Shown here piece after piece: positions 55,887 through 64,000 of a DNA stretch of 64,000 bases. Numbering within the stretch: position 1 is the stretch's first letter; each line of letters opens with the position of its first letter. The DNA comes from Cercophora sp. LCS_1 (lineage: Eukaryota > Ascomycota > Sordariomycetes > Sordariales > Lasiosphaeriaceae): assembly GCA_036250225.1 (NCBI GenBank), contig JAPZLL010000003.1:248001-312000 (forward strand). The letters run 5' to 3'. Position numbers and translations under genes: made by a program. The notes under the pieces are model-generated. The model was not told the origin of the DNA. It saw only the letters and a program-made list of their open reading frames with translations, and searched no databases.

Positions 55887-57643
55887 CGGGGCATGAGACG
55901 AGGCCGTGGGGGCATGCTTGATCCCGGCAGTGTGCTTGATGCCGTGGTACCCGGCGCTGTCAAAGCTGTAGACGATAGGGAGAGGGCGAGTGTGGGCGCA
56001 CGAGACACGCGGAGGCGTCGTCCTTGCTTGCGAGCTGAGGGCAGGTACGCAAAAGCAACAAGCTCGCGAACCGAGACAATGATAAAGATGACGGAGACAT
56101 CAAAAAAGCCAAGTCGCACGAGGCTCCATGCCGTGCCAACGCCGTTGCGTGGGCACTCTGGTAACGGAGTAGCCCAGCTTGGCGAGGTACACGACGGGAG
56201 TCATTTATAGCGGGGCGCACCAAACCATCACCAAGTACAGCCTGAGAGGGCGTACATGTGCAATGGGTCCCCTGTTTGGAGTAATCCGAACAGAGGCCGG
56301 GTGCCGCCATGAGGTAGGTGGGTGGTGGATGTGTGGCCAGCACTTGTTGGAGGTGTGGGTTGTGTACGTCGAGATGCAGGGGCATACTGCAAGTGCAGCA
56401 GTGAAATGCCCTTGTTGGAGCGTGGCTCCTCCTCTGCCGGGCTCAATCGTCCGAATGGATGACGGCCTTGACCGGGACGGTGCGAGACCAGTCGGCGGAT
56501 AGACACAGAAGGCGGGCTCGTGGGCTCCGAAGAACCCACCATTACTCACCAAGCTTCATCCACAGTCGTCCATGTCTGCGGAGCCTGGGGTACAAGCCCA
56601 AAGGTTGTTCCTGACCCTAAAAGCTACATGGCTTGGATGTGCTTGATGGGGAGCTGGGTCATGCGGGCATCCGACATTCGCTCGCATGTGCTTCGGCTGC
56701 CCGCCGCGAACGGAACCGGCTGCGTCCCGGGCGGCTTCGTCCTGACGCCTTTTGCCCTTTCATGGCCGGTCGCCGCTTACTGCTTCACAGTGTGTGGGCT
56801 ACCTTATACAAACGATGCGTGAGCTGGCAACGATGCATCGCTGACGGCCGAGTTGAAAGAGGGGACGCAAGGGAAATCAAAAATGGAAGTGATCGTCATG
56901 GAGGGTTGAGAAAAAAGAAAAGAAAAAAGGCAGGCAAGCCTGGCAAGGACCGAGAGAGGCTGGAAAACAGTATCCTGTCACCACATCTCGGGTGGGCGGG
57001 CGCACGTCAGAGAGCCGAGTCAACCGCCGGAGGGGCAGGAGGGCGCGGTGAGGTCGCGTCAAGGTGTGTCCGGACTTCCCTGGTTTTCGAGAAGCAGCCC
57101 GGCAAGCGCAGTCCAGGCGCTCGATCGCTGGCGTTGCTCACCGTGCGCATCGTTTTGCGGCTGAGACATCTGCGCAACTCCATTGGCCGGCTTGCTTTTC
57201 CGCCGGGGTCCGAGCCCAAGTGGCGCCAATCCTCCCGCAGCTTGGCTGGCAGGGGTCAATCAGATTCAAGATCTCGTTGAAAAAAAGTAAAAAAGCATCA
57301 GCTTTCACGTCTGTCGAGAGAAGCAGTTTTCAAACATTACCCCTCTTTTGATACTCGCAGCAGATCACCGCTGCACGTCTAATTGGAGTGCTTCTGACGC
57401 CTGCTGACCACGCTAGGCTTGCCTTTCACACGCTCTGCCGTGTCTGCTGTGTTTGTCGTACAAATAAACGCAAAAAAGGGAAAACAAAAGCAAAAAACGG
57501 ACCTGCAGCCAGTGCGACCAGCAGCATAGAGTACACCGCACACGGCGGAACGCAACTCTGCACCCGCCCTCTCCTCTCCTCGCTCTAGCCATATTTTCAC
57601 ACAAGTTCCATTCTTGCGGGGGTGCGAGCGAGGAAAAGCAATC
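55887..57643. other. divergent promoter region, 1.76 kb
   Basis: No convincing gene. A T-rich minus-strand segment near 56050-56130 gives a hydrophobic-looking frame, probably by composition alone. The CT-rich sequence after 57530 is the likely IPI3 leader. Confidence 0.45.
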
Positions 57644-58985
57644 ATGCTGTCGGAAGAATTTGTCTCGGCCGTCCGCGGACCACCCCTGAGCTCTAACACG
57701 GCGATAGCAAAGGATGTCGGTATCTACTGCCATACACTCAGCCCCACGTACTCGGTCAGGTCAACGTTCAAAAAGAGTTCGGCTCCGGTGCGGTGCTTGG
57801 CCGTCAGTGAGGCCCATGTTTTTGCCGGTCAATACGAAAAGGCATATGTCCATGTCTATTCAAGACTGCGCGGTAACCAGGAGGCCTTCGTGGCCTTCCC
57901 GGAGAGGATACGATGCCTCACGCTCGCTGGGGACGTTTTGATCATCGGCACAGTGGAGGGCCGCGTAATGCTATGGGAGGTGAGATTTCGATTTCCTGAC
58001 AAGAGGTTCGTTCTGTCGTGCTGATGCTCCCTTGCAGACATGCACTGGGCGACTAGTGTCGACTCCACCCCGCCACGTCCAGGCTGTTTCCTGCGTGGTT
58101 GCAACGCCCTATCACGTCCTCACCGGTTCCGATGATTCGGATATCCACGTGTGGTCGCTCTCCCAACTGCTTGAGCTCAACTCAAATGCTGAGCACGAGC
58201 CTGAGCGCACCCTCTCCAATCACCGGGCTGCCATCACATCGCTCTCAGCCAGCCCCAGTGTCAGCGCCGAATCCAACCTCTGTGTGTCAGCAAGCAAAGA
58301 CAAGTCTTGCATTATCTGGAACTACCAGACAGGGGAGGTTCTGCGGACTCTGCTGTTCCCCAGTTTTCCCACCTGCGTATCCTTGGACCCTTCGTCCAGA
58401 GCTGTCTTTGGCGCATGCGAGGACGGATCTCTTTACCTCACCGAGATTTTTGCCGAGACACATCTCCTGGGGCCCCAGGCAGAGGATGCCGCAACAGTTG
58501 TGCAAGTAGCCTCGCCCTTTGGTGCAGCACCTCCCGATGCCGGGCCTGCTTCTTGTTTTGAGCTGAGCTACGACGGCACAGTTCTTCTCACTGGACATCC
58601 CAAGGGTCAGATCTTGAAGTGGGATGTTGCTGATAACAAGACACCAGTCGAGTTGACCAACCTCAATGCGGCCGTCACCAACCTTGTTTTCGTTTCTCCG
58701 TTTGCTGTTCAGAAACCAGTAAAGGCCGTGACTATCGTCAAGCCATCGCAAGCGGAGAGGAGTTATACATTTAGTGGTCAGTTGGAATCGCATCTAGGTT
58801 CCAAATCCAGGTTTGATCGTCTCTTGGCAACCCCTGGGTTCTCTCAGGATACATTGTTGCAAGCGATTGAAGCATTTGAGCAGTCGGCGGCAGAGAGTGC
58901 GGAAGATCAAGAATTGCGGAAGCAGGATGATGAGCTATGGGATGTGGTCAATGAGCTCAGAGCGAAGACGGTGCCAGCGTCCTGA
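57644..58985 (+). CDS. IPI3: IPI3, Rix1-complex WD40 protein (WDR18)
   Basis: Exons 57644-57979 and 58038-58985 (58-nt intron, GTGAGA donor, TTGCAG acceptor) encode 427 residues. WD-type repeats are evident: IRCLTLAGDVLIIGTVEGRV then MLWE, VLTGSDDSDIHVWSLSQLLE, LCVSASKDKSCIIWNYQTGE and VLLTGHPKGQILKWDVAD. The C-terminus is a helical acidic segment (FEQSAAESAEDQELRKQDDE) typical of Ipi3. Ipi3 with Rix1 and Ipi1 forms the complex that, with Rea1/Mdn1, remodels pre-60S particles and removes ITS2; it is nuclear. Length and order match the family. The start MLSEEFVSAV is conserved in fungi, and upstream codons are open only for ten residues without ATG. Confidence 0.9.
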
Positions 58986-59180
58986 TCCTCACATACCTGG
59001 GGGCATTCTAAGACGGCCAATTGGGTGGCTAGGTGGTTCGAAATCTTGTATCTACGAATTCATGGCACACACGGAAGCATTATCGCAATTGATACCCCTT
59101 TCATGCATCCACTACTTGCTCTAATCGTTCCCTCTCTATGATCTACCGTCTACCGTTTCTATCTTGCCTTCACATCAACT

Positions 59181-60310
59181 CTAGCTCGACAACCCCCCAT
59201 CCGTCCCCGTCCCATAACCCCCCTGTCCCTTTTCCGCCAACCCACCCCCTCCCTCGGCAGGAACCAGCCGTCCCTCCACCACCACGCCCTTCCCTCCCTT
59301 CGCCGTCTCAGGCATCGCAACCCGTCCATTCACCTGCACCGACTTTGCATTCGCATTACTCAGCGCAAGCAACCCCGCCGTCGTCAACAGCAACGCCATC
59401 ATAACAATAGCGCCCGCCTGCGTCATGTTGCCGGACACGGCAGCAACCAGAAACACAATCAGCTTGGCAATCGCTTCCAGGTAGCCCTCGACGTATGTCT
59501 TGGAGCGAAGCCAGGCATCGGATGTGACGGCGCGGAGATCATCCGGTGTGCCGCGGAGCTTGACCGATGACCGACCGTCTCCGAGGGAAACGATGTACTC
59601 GGTTAATCGTGCGAGGTGGTGGTGGGGTGTGGGAGTTGAAGAGCCGGAGGTATCGGACGGGGGTGGCTGCGGAGGTGAAGGTGAAGGAGGGGGGTTGATG
59701 GGTTTGGAGCGTTGCTTGATGACGTAGATGTTGAGAATACGTGAGAGCATGAGGGCTAGGAGACAGGATAGTGTCCACCCTTTGAGTGTGTGTTAGCGAG
59801 GGACTGGAGTGAAGATTGGGTAAACTTGCAGTCTTGGAGAAGGATGGTGAAGATGATGGCGGCGATGGTGAGCATGGGGCTGATGAGGTAGAGGACGTGG
59901 GAGACCCATCCCAGGCCGTCGTCTGCCGCCCATATGGTGGCGTGTAAGCCGCTTGCTGATCGCTTGAGACAGTAGCCTACGTCGAGGGTAACGGTTTCGC
60001 CGGGCCGGGCGATACGCTGGATGTAGTCGGCTGTAGCGGCGTTGTTGATGGCGAATGTCACGGATTGGCCGCCGTGGAGCCTCTCGACGGCATTGAGGAT
60101 GACATTGGAGCCGGACCGTTTGGCGAGCTGGTCGGCGGCTTGTTGGTAGTGAAGACCGGGGGCTAGGAGGAGGGAGTCGAGCCAGGTTGAGCCGCCTGTG
60201 ATAACGGTGCGCTGGGCTACCGTGCTAAGGTCTGCTAGAGCTAAGAGACCGCCGGCTGAGAGAGAAACACCGGGGATGGGGCGGGTGGTCCATTCCGGGA
60301 AGGAGACCAT
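59181..60310 (-). CDS. fungal multi-pass membrane protein, 359 aa
   Basis: Exons 60310-59830 and 59779-59181 join in frame only across a 50-nt intron with a GC donor (GCAAGT), a GCTAAC branch site and an AAG acceptor. The product has an N-terminal soluble region with WTTRPIPGVSLSAGG, then hydrophobic helices: HVLYLISPMLTIAAIIFTIL (about 137-157), WTLSCLLALMLSRILNIYVI (about 163-182) and IAKLIVFLVAAVSGNMTQAG followed by AIVMMALLLTTAGLLALS. A Pro-rich cytosolic loop (SPSPPQPPPSD) lies between the second and third helix, and the C-terminus is Gly-rich. I do not recognise a named family. The start is the first ATG on a frame that makes a sensible N-terminus. Confidence 0.75.
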
Positions 60311-61420
60311 CGTTTTGAGGTGAGAGCGGATTGTTTGACCCCTCACATCAAGGGTCTGGGCTCATAGTCTCAGAGGCACTTGAGTTGACTGATTGGATTC
60401 TTGAAAATGAACAAGATGGCACTTGTAGTCAAGCGATGCAATGTACAATAGTACCACGAAAGGCAAAATGGGCTGCACAATTGCCTTCATGGACAAATCG
60501 TGTCGCCAGAACACTGCGCTGTGCGGTGAACGACAATGCGCCGCCCAGGCAAGCCTAGGCCCCTACCTACCAAGGTATAGACAACCAATGGCAACCCATC
60601 GGCGACGTTGGGCGCATCTTTGGCTGATTGTGATGATTGCAGCGAATCGGAAACGACATGATGGGGATGTGCCGGATTCTTGACATGTGGATGAACCGAA
60701 GGCTTTCTGTGCAACTCGAAGATGGTATCGTTTATATGAAGGCAATTAAAACGGGTGAGGTCATCACCATGTGCTGTTGTCGTGGGAGCTCGGATGGAGG
60801 GAGTTCAATTGGTGTCAGCTGCCAGCGATGTCAGGTGGCAGCTTCTTCTGGAGATAGAGAAATGGGAATTTGAGATGCCACTTCAAGGAGCCTGAACGTA
60901 AGTTTTTAGACACCAAAAAAAAATATCGACATAATGGCCTCATTTATCTGGACTCTGAATCTGCCCCTTTGACACATGAATCTCCTTTCGGACTTTCTGG
61001 TGCGGCGTTTTTTTGTCGGGGAATTGGGTCATGAGAGTAGTTAGCACGGGCCAACCAGCCCGTTTTGATGTCTCCCAGAGAGAGTCCCGAACAGAAAATG
61101 TTAGACTAGGAAAGCGCCAGGAATATGTCTCAAGACAAGATGAAAGGGTTGTAGATGACCTGTTAAGCATGAAAAAAAAAAACTCACTATCCCAGAATAC
61201 TTTTTAAAAGACAGGAGTTGTATCAAAACCTATCGGAGCCAAATGCCGTGACTGAGACTACTTGAGTAACATCAAATGGATTCAGTGAGCCGACCGTTTT
61301 TCGTGCACGAATCCGGTGGGGCAACTGGAATCTGCATCGACATCATAGCTCCAAGCTTCAACTTGGGCGCTTCCATCATACCATTCCATGCAGCATAGGA
61401 TCATGAAATAGTCAACTAAG
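60311..61420. other. divergent promoter region with a dispersed-repeat fragment
   Basis: 1.1 kb without a gene. It contains the second copy of the dispersed repeat (60982-61029) and A-rich stretches at about 60915-60925 and 61171-61180. Confidence 0.5.
60982..61029 (+). repeat. dispersed repeat fragment, copy B
   Basis: The copy aligns with 24818-24869: shared blocks CCTTTCGG, ACTTTCTGG, GCG plus a T run, and GTCGGGGA-TTGGG in the same order. A further shared word (CTC-CTATCCCAGA type) lies about 155 bp downstream. No terminal repeats or coding sequence were found, so the element type is unknown. Confidence 0.45.
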
Positions 61421-63091
61421 ATGCGCCCGCGATTGCTCCTGCTACGGCAGGCTCTCGCCAAACCGTCCCGGACGTCCCTCCGAGCCTTTGCGCAGAGCAC
61501 CGTCCGCACCGGCATCCGCGCCCGCCCGCAACTCCCTTTCCTCTCGGTTCCCACGGGCGCCGCTCGTGCGACTCAGCGAGTTCGATATCTGACGACCGAA
61601 CGAAAAGCTCAGCTCAAGTACGAGATTGGGCAGGGAATAAAGTATACGGGCTACATCTGGATCGCGGGAGCATGCTTCGCCGCGCTGTGCGTTGCCATCT
61701 CCCAGGAGCTGCTCGAAAGGGAATATCCCACCCCGCACGAATGGAGCTACTATACGAGAATGTGCTACCGCAGCGCCCACTGCTCGCGCTATGAGACAAA
61801 TCCGTCGAGGAGCACCAACTGGATCAACGTCCTGGAATGGATCAAGACTTCTATTGAGCGCTTGGAGGACCCAAAAGTCGATGGCAGGCAGTTGAAGGAT
61901 GCCCCCTCCGACCGGCCCAAGGGGACAAAGGATATCAGTGACATGCCGGAGCCATGGAGGAGAGGCTATTTCGAGGCCATGATGATGTATGCCAAGGCAG
62001 CAGAACATCTGGATGGCTGGGTCCGAGACAAGACGAGGAACATGGTGTTCCCGGCGAATATGGTTGTCGGTCCTTCAAATCCATGGCCGAGGCCAATTCC
62101 GGCCGGCGTCAAGGGCCAGCCTAGAGAGGAGAACTGCGAGCTGGCATACGAGCCCGCAGACGATATATACATGCGGCTCATCTCTACCGAGGGACTGACC
62201 ACTCGTCAGAGGATAGACGCCGGCATAGCATTTGCCTCGTGGCTTGAGTTTAACGGGACTAAGGGACCAGCAAGCATTCTGCACGAGGATGCGATTGAAC
62301 TGGCTCTCAGCGAACAGCCGCTACCCCAAGACGAGGTTATCGACCGAACGACATTTGTCCTCAAGGACAGCGCCACCCCCTCGAGAAATCTCCTCCTCTC
62401 CCTCACCACATACGCAACCTTCAGAGCGCGTTGCGGCGATCTATCAACCGCCTTCCCCATTCTAGTCTCTCTCCTCAAGGCTCGCCGCAGCATCCCCAAA
62501 GCAGACACATCCCTCACCAGAGATCTTCCTTCATTTACCAACTCTGAAGGCACCTGGGCCAAACTTGCTGCCCTCTTCAAAGAACCCGCATACCCGGGTC
62601 CGCCACCCTCAGGCGCTCTCCCTCCAGCCCGAGAATCAAAAGAGCTCTGCGAGGAAGCGGCCTTAAACCTATACATTGGTGAGATCCTCTTCGCCACCCA
62701 GAAAAACAGTCGCGAGGACGGCCTAGCATGGACACGAGACGCCGTCGACCTCGCCGAAGAGCAACTACGGTCCTTGACCTCCTCAGTCACAGACCGACCG
62801 GCCCGTACCACATGCAGGGAATGTCTAGCCACAGGTCTGGACAACTGGCTCGCAATGGTGTCAAAGCTGGCAGACGAGGAAGCCACTAAGAAGGCAGCCG
62901 CCGAGGCCAATAAGACTAAGGGCTCAAAGCTGAGCCTGTTCAGGCTATGGGGAAACCAAGACAGAGAGGAAGACTTGACACGGTGGAAAGCAGAGGTCAG
63001 AGTTATCGAAGAGAGAACAAGAAGATCCAAGGCGCTGCTGGATGACTTGACGCCACCGGGGAATGGTCTGGCCACGTTCTTTTCTGCCTAG
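61421..63091 (+). CDS. mitochondrial membrane protein, possibly Mgr3-like
   Basis: Single exon, 556 residues. The first 60 residues look like a strong mitochondrial presequence (MRPRLLLLRQALAKPSRTSL, many Arg, no acidic residue) ending near RVRYLTTERK. One membrane helix follows at about 75-95 (YTGYIWIAGACFAALCVAIS), then the conserved-looking REYPTPHEWSYYTR. The remainder is helical with repeat-like units (RRGYFEAMMMYAKAAEHLDG; NLLLSLTTYATFRARCGDLS; ALNLYIGEILFATQKNSRED), resembling a TPR-type domain. Architecture agrees with Mgr3, the TPR adaptor of the i-AAA protease Yme1 in the inner membrane, but similarity is at the level of layout, so the name is tentative. Fungal relatives are sometimes mislabelled as permeases; one helix argues against that. 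Confidence 0.72.
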   Translation: MRPRLLLLRQALAKPSRTSLRAFAQSTVRTGIRARPQLPFLSVPTGAARATQRVRYLTTERKAQLKYEIGQGIKYTGYIWIAGACFAALCVAISQELLEREYPTPHEWSYYTRMCYRSAHCSRYETNPSRSTNWINVLEWIKTSIERLEDPKVDGRQLKDAPSDRPKGTKDISDMPEPWRRGYFEAMMMYAKAAEHLDGWVRDKTRNMVFPANMVVGPSNPWPRPIPAGVKGQPREENCELAYEPADDIYMRLISTEGLTTRQRIDAGIAFASWLEFNGTKGPASILHEDAIELALSEQPLPQDEVIDRTTFVLKDSATPSRNLLLSLTTYATFRARCGDLSTAFPILVSLLKARRSIPKADTSLTRDLPSFTNSEGTWAKLAALFKEPAYPGPPPSGALPPARESKELCEEAALNLYIGEILFATQKNSREDGLAWTRDAVDLAEEQLRSLTSSVTDRPARTTCRECLATGLDNWLAMVSKLADEEATKKAAAEANKTKGSKLSLFRLWGNQDREEDLTRWKAEVRVIEERTRRSKALLDDLTPPGNGLATFFSA

Positions 63092-63688
63092 TGGGTACGT
63101 CGGGCACATGTATGGATATCTGGTTGGGGCGTTTGGAATCGTTGAACATACCCCAGCACAAAGCTGTTCAGGGGTCCAGCGTGGAATCAGGAATGGGTAA
63201 CTTGGATGCTCTTTGTAAATTGTATGTACAATGTCCAAAAGCGAACAGATTATTGGGTACACTTGGAACCTCGGGTAAGCTATCAGAGGTCGAACTTCCG
63301 TTCAGTCTTCTGGTACTTCGCGCTTCTCACTTGGGCCCAAGGATGGACAGGCGCTCTTGATAGAGACAAAGCCTGTGATATTAACACTAATACCGTATGG
63401 ATCTTAGGATCTTACTACAGGGGATGAAACCAACAGTGAAGTTGATGGGTCTCCGGGCTCACAACATATTCCGCGAGGAAATGCTTGTGTACTGTGCAGA
63501 TTTGCCGAAAGGCCAAGCTGATCTGCGCCTTACCTGGGGTTTTAAGGTGCCAAAGATGCTAAGCAAGCCTAGACCCTATCCTTCTGAGCTACCTGAACAG
63601 AGATCGCTTCTCATCTTGTTCCCTTCCCAGTAGCGAAAGGTTGCGATCGACTCCGGGAACAAGCCCGAATCACACTCCGAGATCCTCG
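63092..63688. other. intergenic between convergent genes
   Basis: 597 bp of presumed 3' flanks; nothing recognised. Confidence 0.45.
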
Positions 63689-64000
63689 TCACTCCTTGTC
63701 CTCCTCTTCCTTGGCCGTGACTCTCATGTTCTTCGCAGCCTCCGTGACCCCCTCGACATCGCTCGACTTCCCTTCCGGAGACTGCACCGCAGTCGAATCT
63801 GCGCCGGACTGCTTTGCGATGCCATTCTGGGCGCCCTCGTCCTGCTCGGAGCCCTTCTTACTGCCGGAATGAATGATTGGGCCTGCGCCGTTGGCAGTAG
63901 CCTCTGCGGCGCCGGCCCAAGTATTCATGAACTGTTGCATCTGTTCCGGAGACACACCACTGCCGTCCCCGACAACATCTGGCTCCATGTTCTTGTATGC
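63689..64000 (-). CDS. C-terminal end of an unidentified gene (partial)
   Basis: A frame runs from the right edge (64000) to a stop at 63691-63689. An ATG occurs at 63988, but the codons before it (AYKN) are also open, so the gene very likely continues beyond the window. The visible 104 residues include GVSPEQMQQFMNTWAGAAEA (helical) and then an acidic, Ala/Gly/Ser-rich, probably disordered tail ending KNMRVTAKEEEDKE. I do not recognise the family. If 63988 were the true start it would be a 99-residue protein, which I think less likely. Confidence 0.55.
   Translation of the reverse strand, partial: AYKNMEPDVVGDGSGVSPEQMQQFMNTWAGAAEATANGAGPIIHSGSKKGSEQDEGAQNGIAKQSGADSTAVQSPEGKSSDVEGVTEAAKNMRVTAKEEEDKE

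Noticed and set aside
55883..56119. 78-codon minus-strand frame with a hydrophobic start (LGFFDVSVIFIIVSVRELVA)
   Set aside because: No ATG, and the hydrophobicity follows from a T-rich strand. I could not splice it either to the preceding ATG-led segment or in frame to the 812-residue gene.
56633..57280. 215-codon plus-strand frame upstream of IPI3
   Set aside because: Arg/Gly/Leu-rich random composition, includes the A-rich GKKKRKK-like stretch; lies in a divergent promoter.
1..64000. CRISPR arrays, bacterial operons, rRNA, prophage or intact transposons
   Set aside because: None is present: genes are eukaryotic with spliceosomal introns, and no direct-repeat/spacer pattern, long terminal repeats, transposase or reverse transcriptase sequence was seen.

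Overview
The window is nuclear DNA of a filamentous ascomycete, most probably a Sordariomycete close to the Sordariales. The evidence is short spliceosomal introns (about 48-120 nt, with GTRNGY donors and CTRAY-like branch sites), two intron-bearing tRNA genes, and a fungal gene set: MID1, YOP1, INA17, GET4, a fungal RFX factor, a Zn2Cys6 regulator, and a homologue of CDP-2 of the Neurospora HCHC silencing complex. I see no intact transposon, CRISPR array, rRNA gene or secondary-metabolite cluster. All exon borders were read by eye from splice consensus and frame continuity.

Layout. 1-11.5 kb is dense housekeeping DNA: the tail of a gene entering from the left, a small unknown gene, GET4 (tail-anchored protein delivery), tRNA-Gly(CCC), a large UBA/UIM protein that looks like a catalytically dead USP25/28-type deubiquitinase, SNRNP27 (tri-snRNP), a KNOP1-like nucleolar protein, the tiny RAMP4/SERP1 gene and INA17 (F1Fo assembly). 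11.8-24 kb carries MID1 (calcium channel subunit), YOP1 (ER tubules), an RFX transcription factor, a monoglyceride-lipase-like hydrolase and a Mn-type cation diffusion facilitator, then a 12-bp minisatellite and tRNA-Leu(CAA). 25-40.4 kb holds a 2EXR-domain gene, glycogenin with a long His-rich linker, the CDP-2-like chromodomain protein, cytochrome c oxidase subunit 6 and an ELO fatty-acid elongase.

40.4-50.3 kb is almost empty: one 400-residue unknown gene sits between two non-coding stretches of 4.2 and 4.5 kb. 50.3-64 kb has a five-exon Zn2Cys6 factor, an 812-residue unknown serine-rich protein, IPI3 (Rix1 complex, 60S maturation), a fungal multi-pass membrane protein with a GC-AG intron, a mitochondrial membrane protein, and the C-terminal end of a gene running off the right edge.

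There is no single operon-like system. Loose themes are ribosome and RNA processing (SNRNP27, KNOP1-like, IPI3), ER and secretory function (GET4, RAMP4, YOP1, MID1), mitochondria (INA17, COX6, the 61.4 kb gene) and chromatin and transcription (CDP-2, RFX, Zn2Cys6). Four intergenic regions carry telobox-like GGGTTAGGGT motifs, two of them directly upstream of RNA-processing genes. The most unusual items are the pseudo-deubiquitinase, the non-standard chromodomain of the CDP-2 homologue, several introns that are a multiple of three and stop-free, and a short sequence repeated near 24.8 and 61.0 kb.
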